NCBI GenBank assembly: GCA_025655595.1
Contig: JAHXIO010000027.1
Location: 38,333-102,332 of the forward strand
Source of the DNA: Candidatus Thiodiazotropha sp. (ex Monitilora ramsayi)
Lineage (GTDB): Bacteria; Pseudomonadota; Gammaproteobacteria; Chromatiales; Chromatiaceae
Length of the DNA: 64,000 nucleotides
Direction: 5' to 3'
Under the pieces are notes generated by a model. The model was not told where the DNA came from, made no database searches, and saw nothing but the letters and a program-made list of their open reading frames with translations. Shown here piece by piece: positions 63,984 through 64,000 of this stretch. Position numbers and translations under genes: made by a program. Numbering within the stretch: the stretch's first letter is position 1; every line of letters begins with the position of its first letter.

Positions 63984-64000
63984 ATTCAGCCAACCACGTA

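Overview
The window looks like a chromosome segment of a gammaproteobacterium. The families present (PEP-CTERM-type protein, ZrgA/DUF3299 zinc operon, PilU-type ATPase, HemY-type oxidase, H2-sensing hydrogenase with a HypX-type maturation set) suggest a sulfur- or hydrogen-oxidising lineage. That placement is inference; there is no rRNA or other phylogenetic marker here.

Region 1 (1-6.6 kb): a PEP-CTERM-like protein, a DUF3857/transglutaminase-like protein, and a five-gene zinc operon (zrgA-type protein, ABC ATPase, FtsX-type permease, DUF3299 protein, small exported protein) behind a near-perfect Zur-type operator.

Region 2 (0.6-15.8 kb, densest from 6.6 kb): an AT-rich repeat island. About thirty copies of a short REP-like repeat with core CTGTCCCC or CTGACCCC fill the gaps. 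Two intact RAYT (Y1 transposase) genes are each enclosed by a perfect inverted pair (24 and 22 bp) of a different repeat subfamily. The island also holds decayed RAYT 5' ends, IS3-family ends joined to the same base of the repeat, two large direct duplications, and poorly conserved lipoprotein, membrane and acidic proteins.

Region 3 (15.8-19.6 kb): an integron-type cassette array on the minus strand with no integrase in the window. It has four cassettes (one carrying two genes), three attC sites and one truncated attC. Each cassette's upstream junction core is the exact complement of its own downstream attC core. A promoter/leader element that also occurs at 9.5-9.6 kb lies just upstream of the first cassette.

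Region 4 (20.5-36.4 kb): a minus-strand hydrogenase locus, in transcription order hupD-F-G-H-I-J-K, hypA-B-C-D-E-X, hupR (hoxA), hupT (hoxJ), hupU-V (hoxB-C). A textbook sigma-54 promoter precedes hupD. HupUV senses H2, HupT and HupR relay the signal, and HupR would drive sigma-54 transcription. The catalytic uptake hydrogenase (hupSL) and hypF are absent from the window.

Region 5 (36.6-49.3 kb): core and mixed genes: a universal stress protein, acuI with a divergent GntR regulator and palindromic operator, a MerR-HTH/receiver fusion, a Cys-rich small protein, a PilU-like ATPase, tRNA-Val(GAC), an EF-hand-like protein, pcm, uvrB, an aminotransferase, a FimT-like pseudopilin and tRNA-Asn(GTT).

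Region 6 (49.3-63.8 kb): ten tightly packed or overlapping minus-strand genes that could be one transcript. They encode a HEAT-repeat protein, a cupredoxin-like periplasmic protein, an unlisted 43-residue membrane peptide, a double-Usp protein with about five PCP_red-like repeats, a radical SAM/SPASM protein with about four of the same repeats, a protoporphyrinogen oxidase-like flavoprotein, a small membrane protein, a PAS histidine kinase, a sigma-54 response regulator and MoaA. This is the best candidate in the window for an undescribed system, possibly tetrapyrrole- or redox-related.
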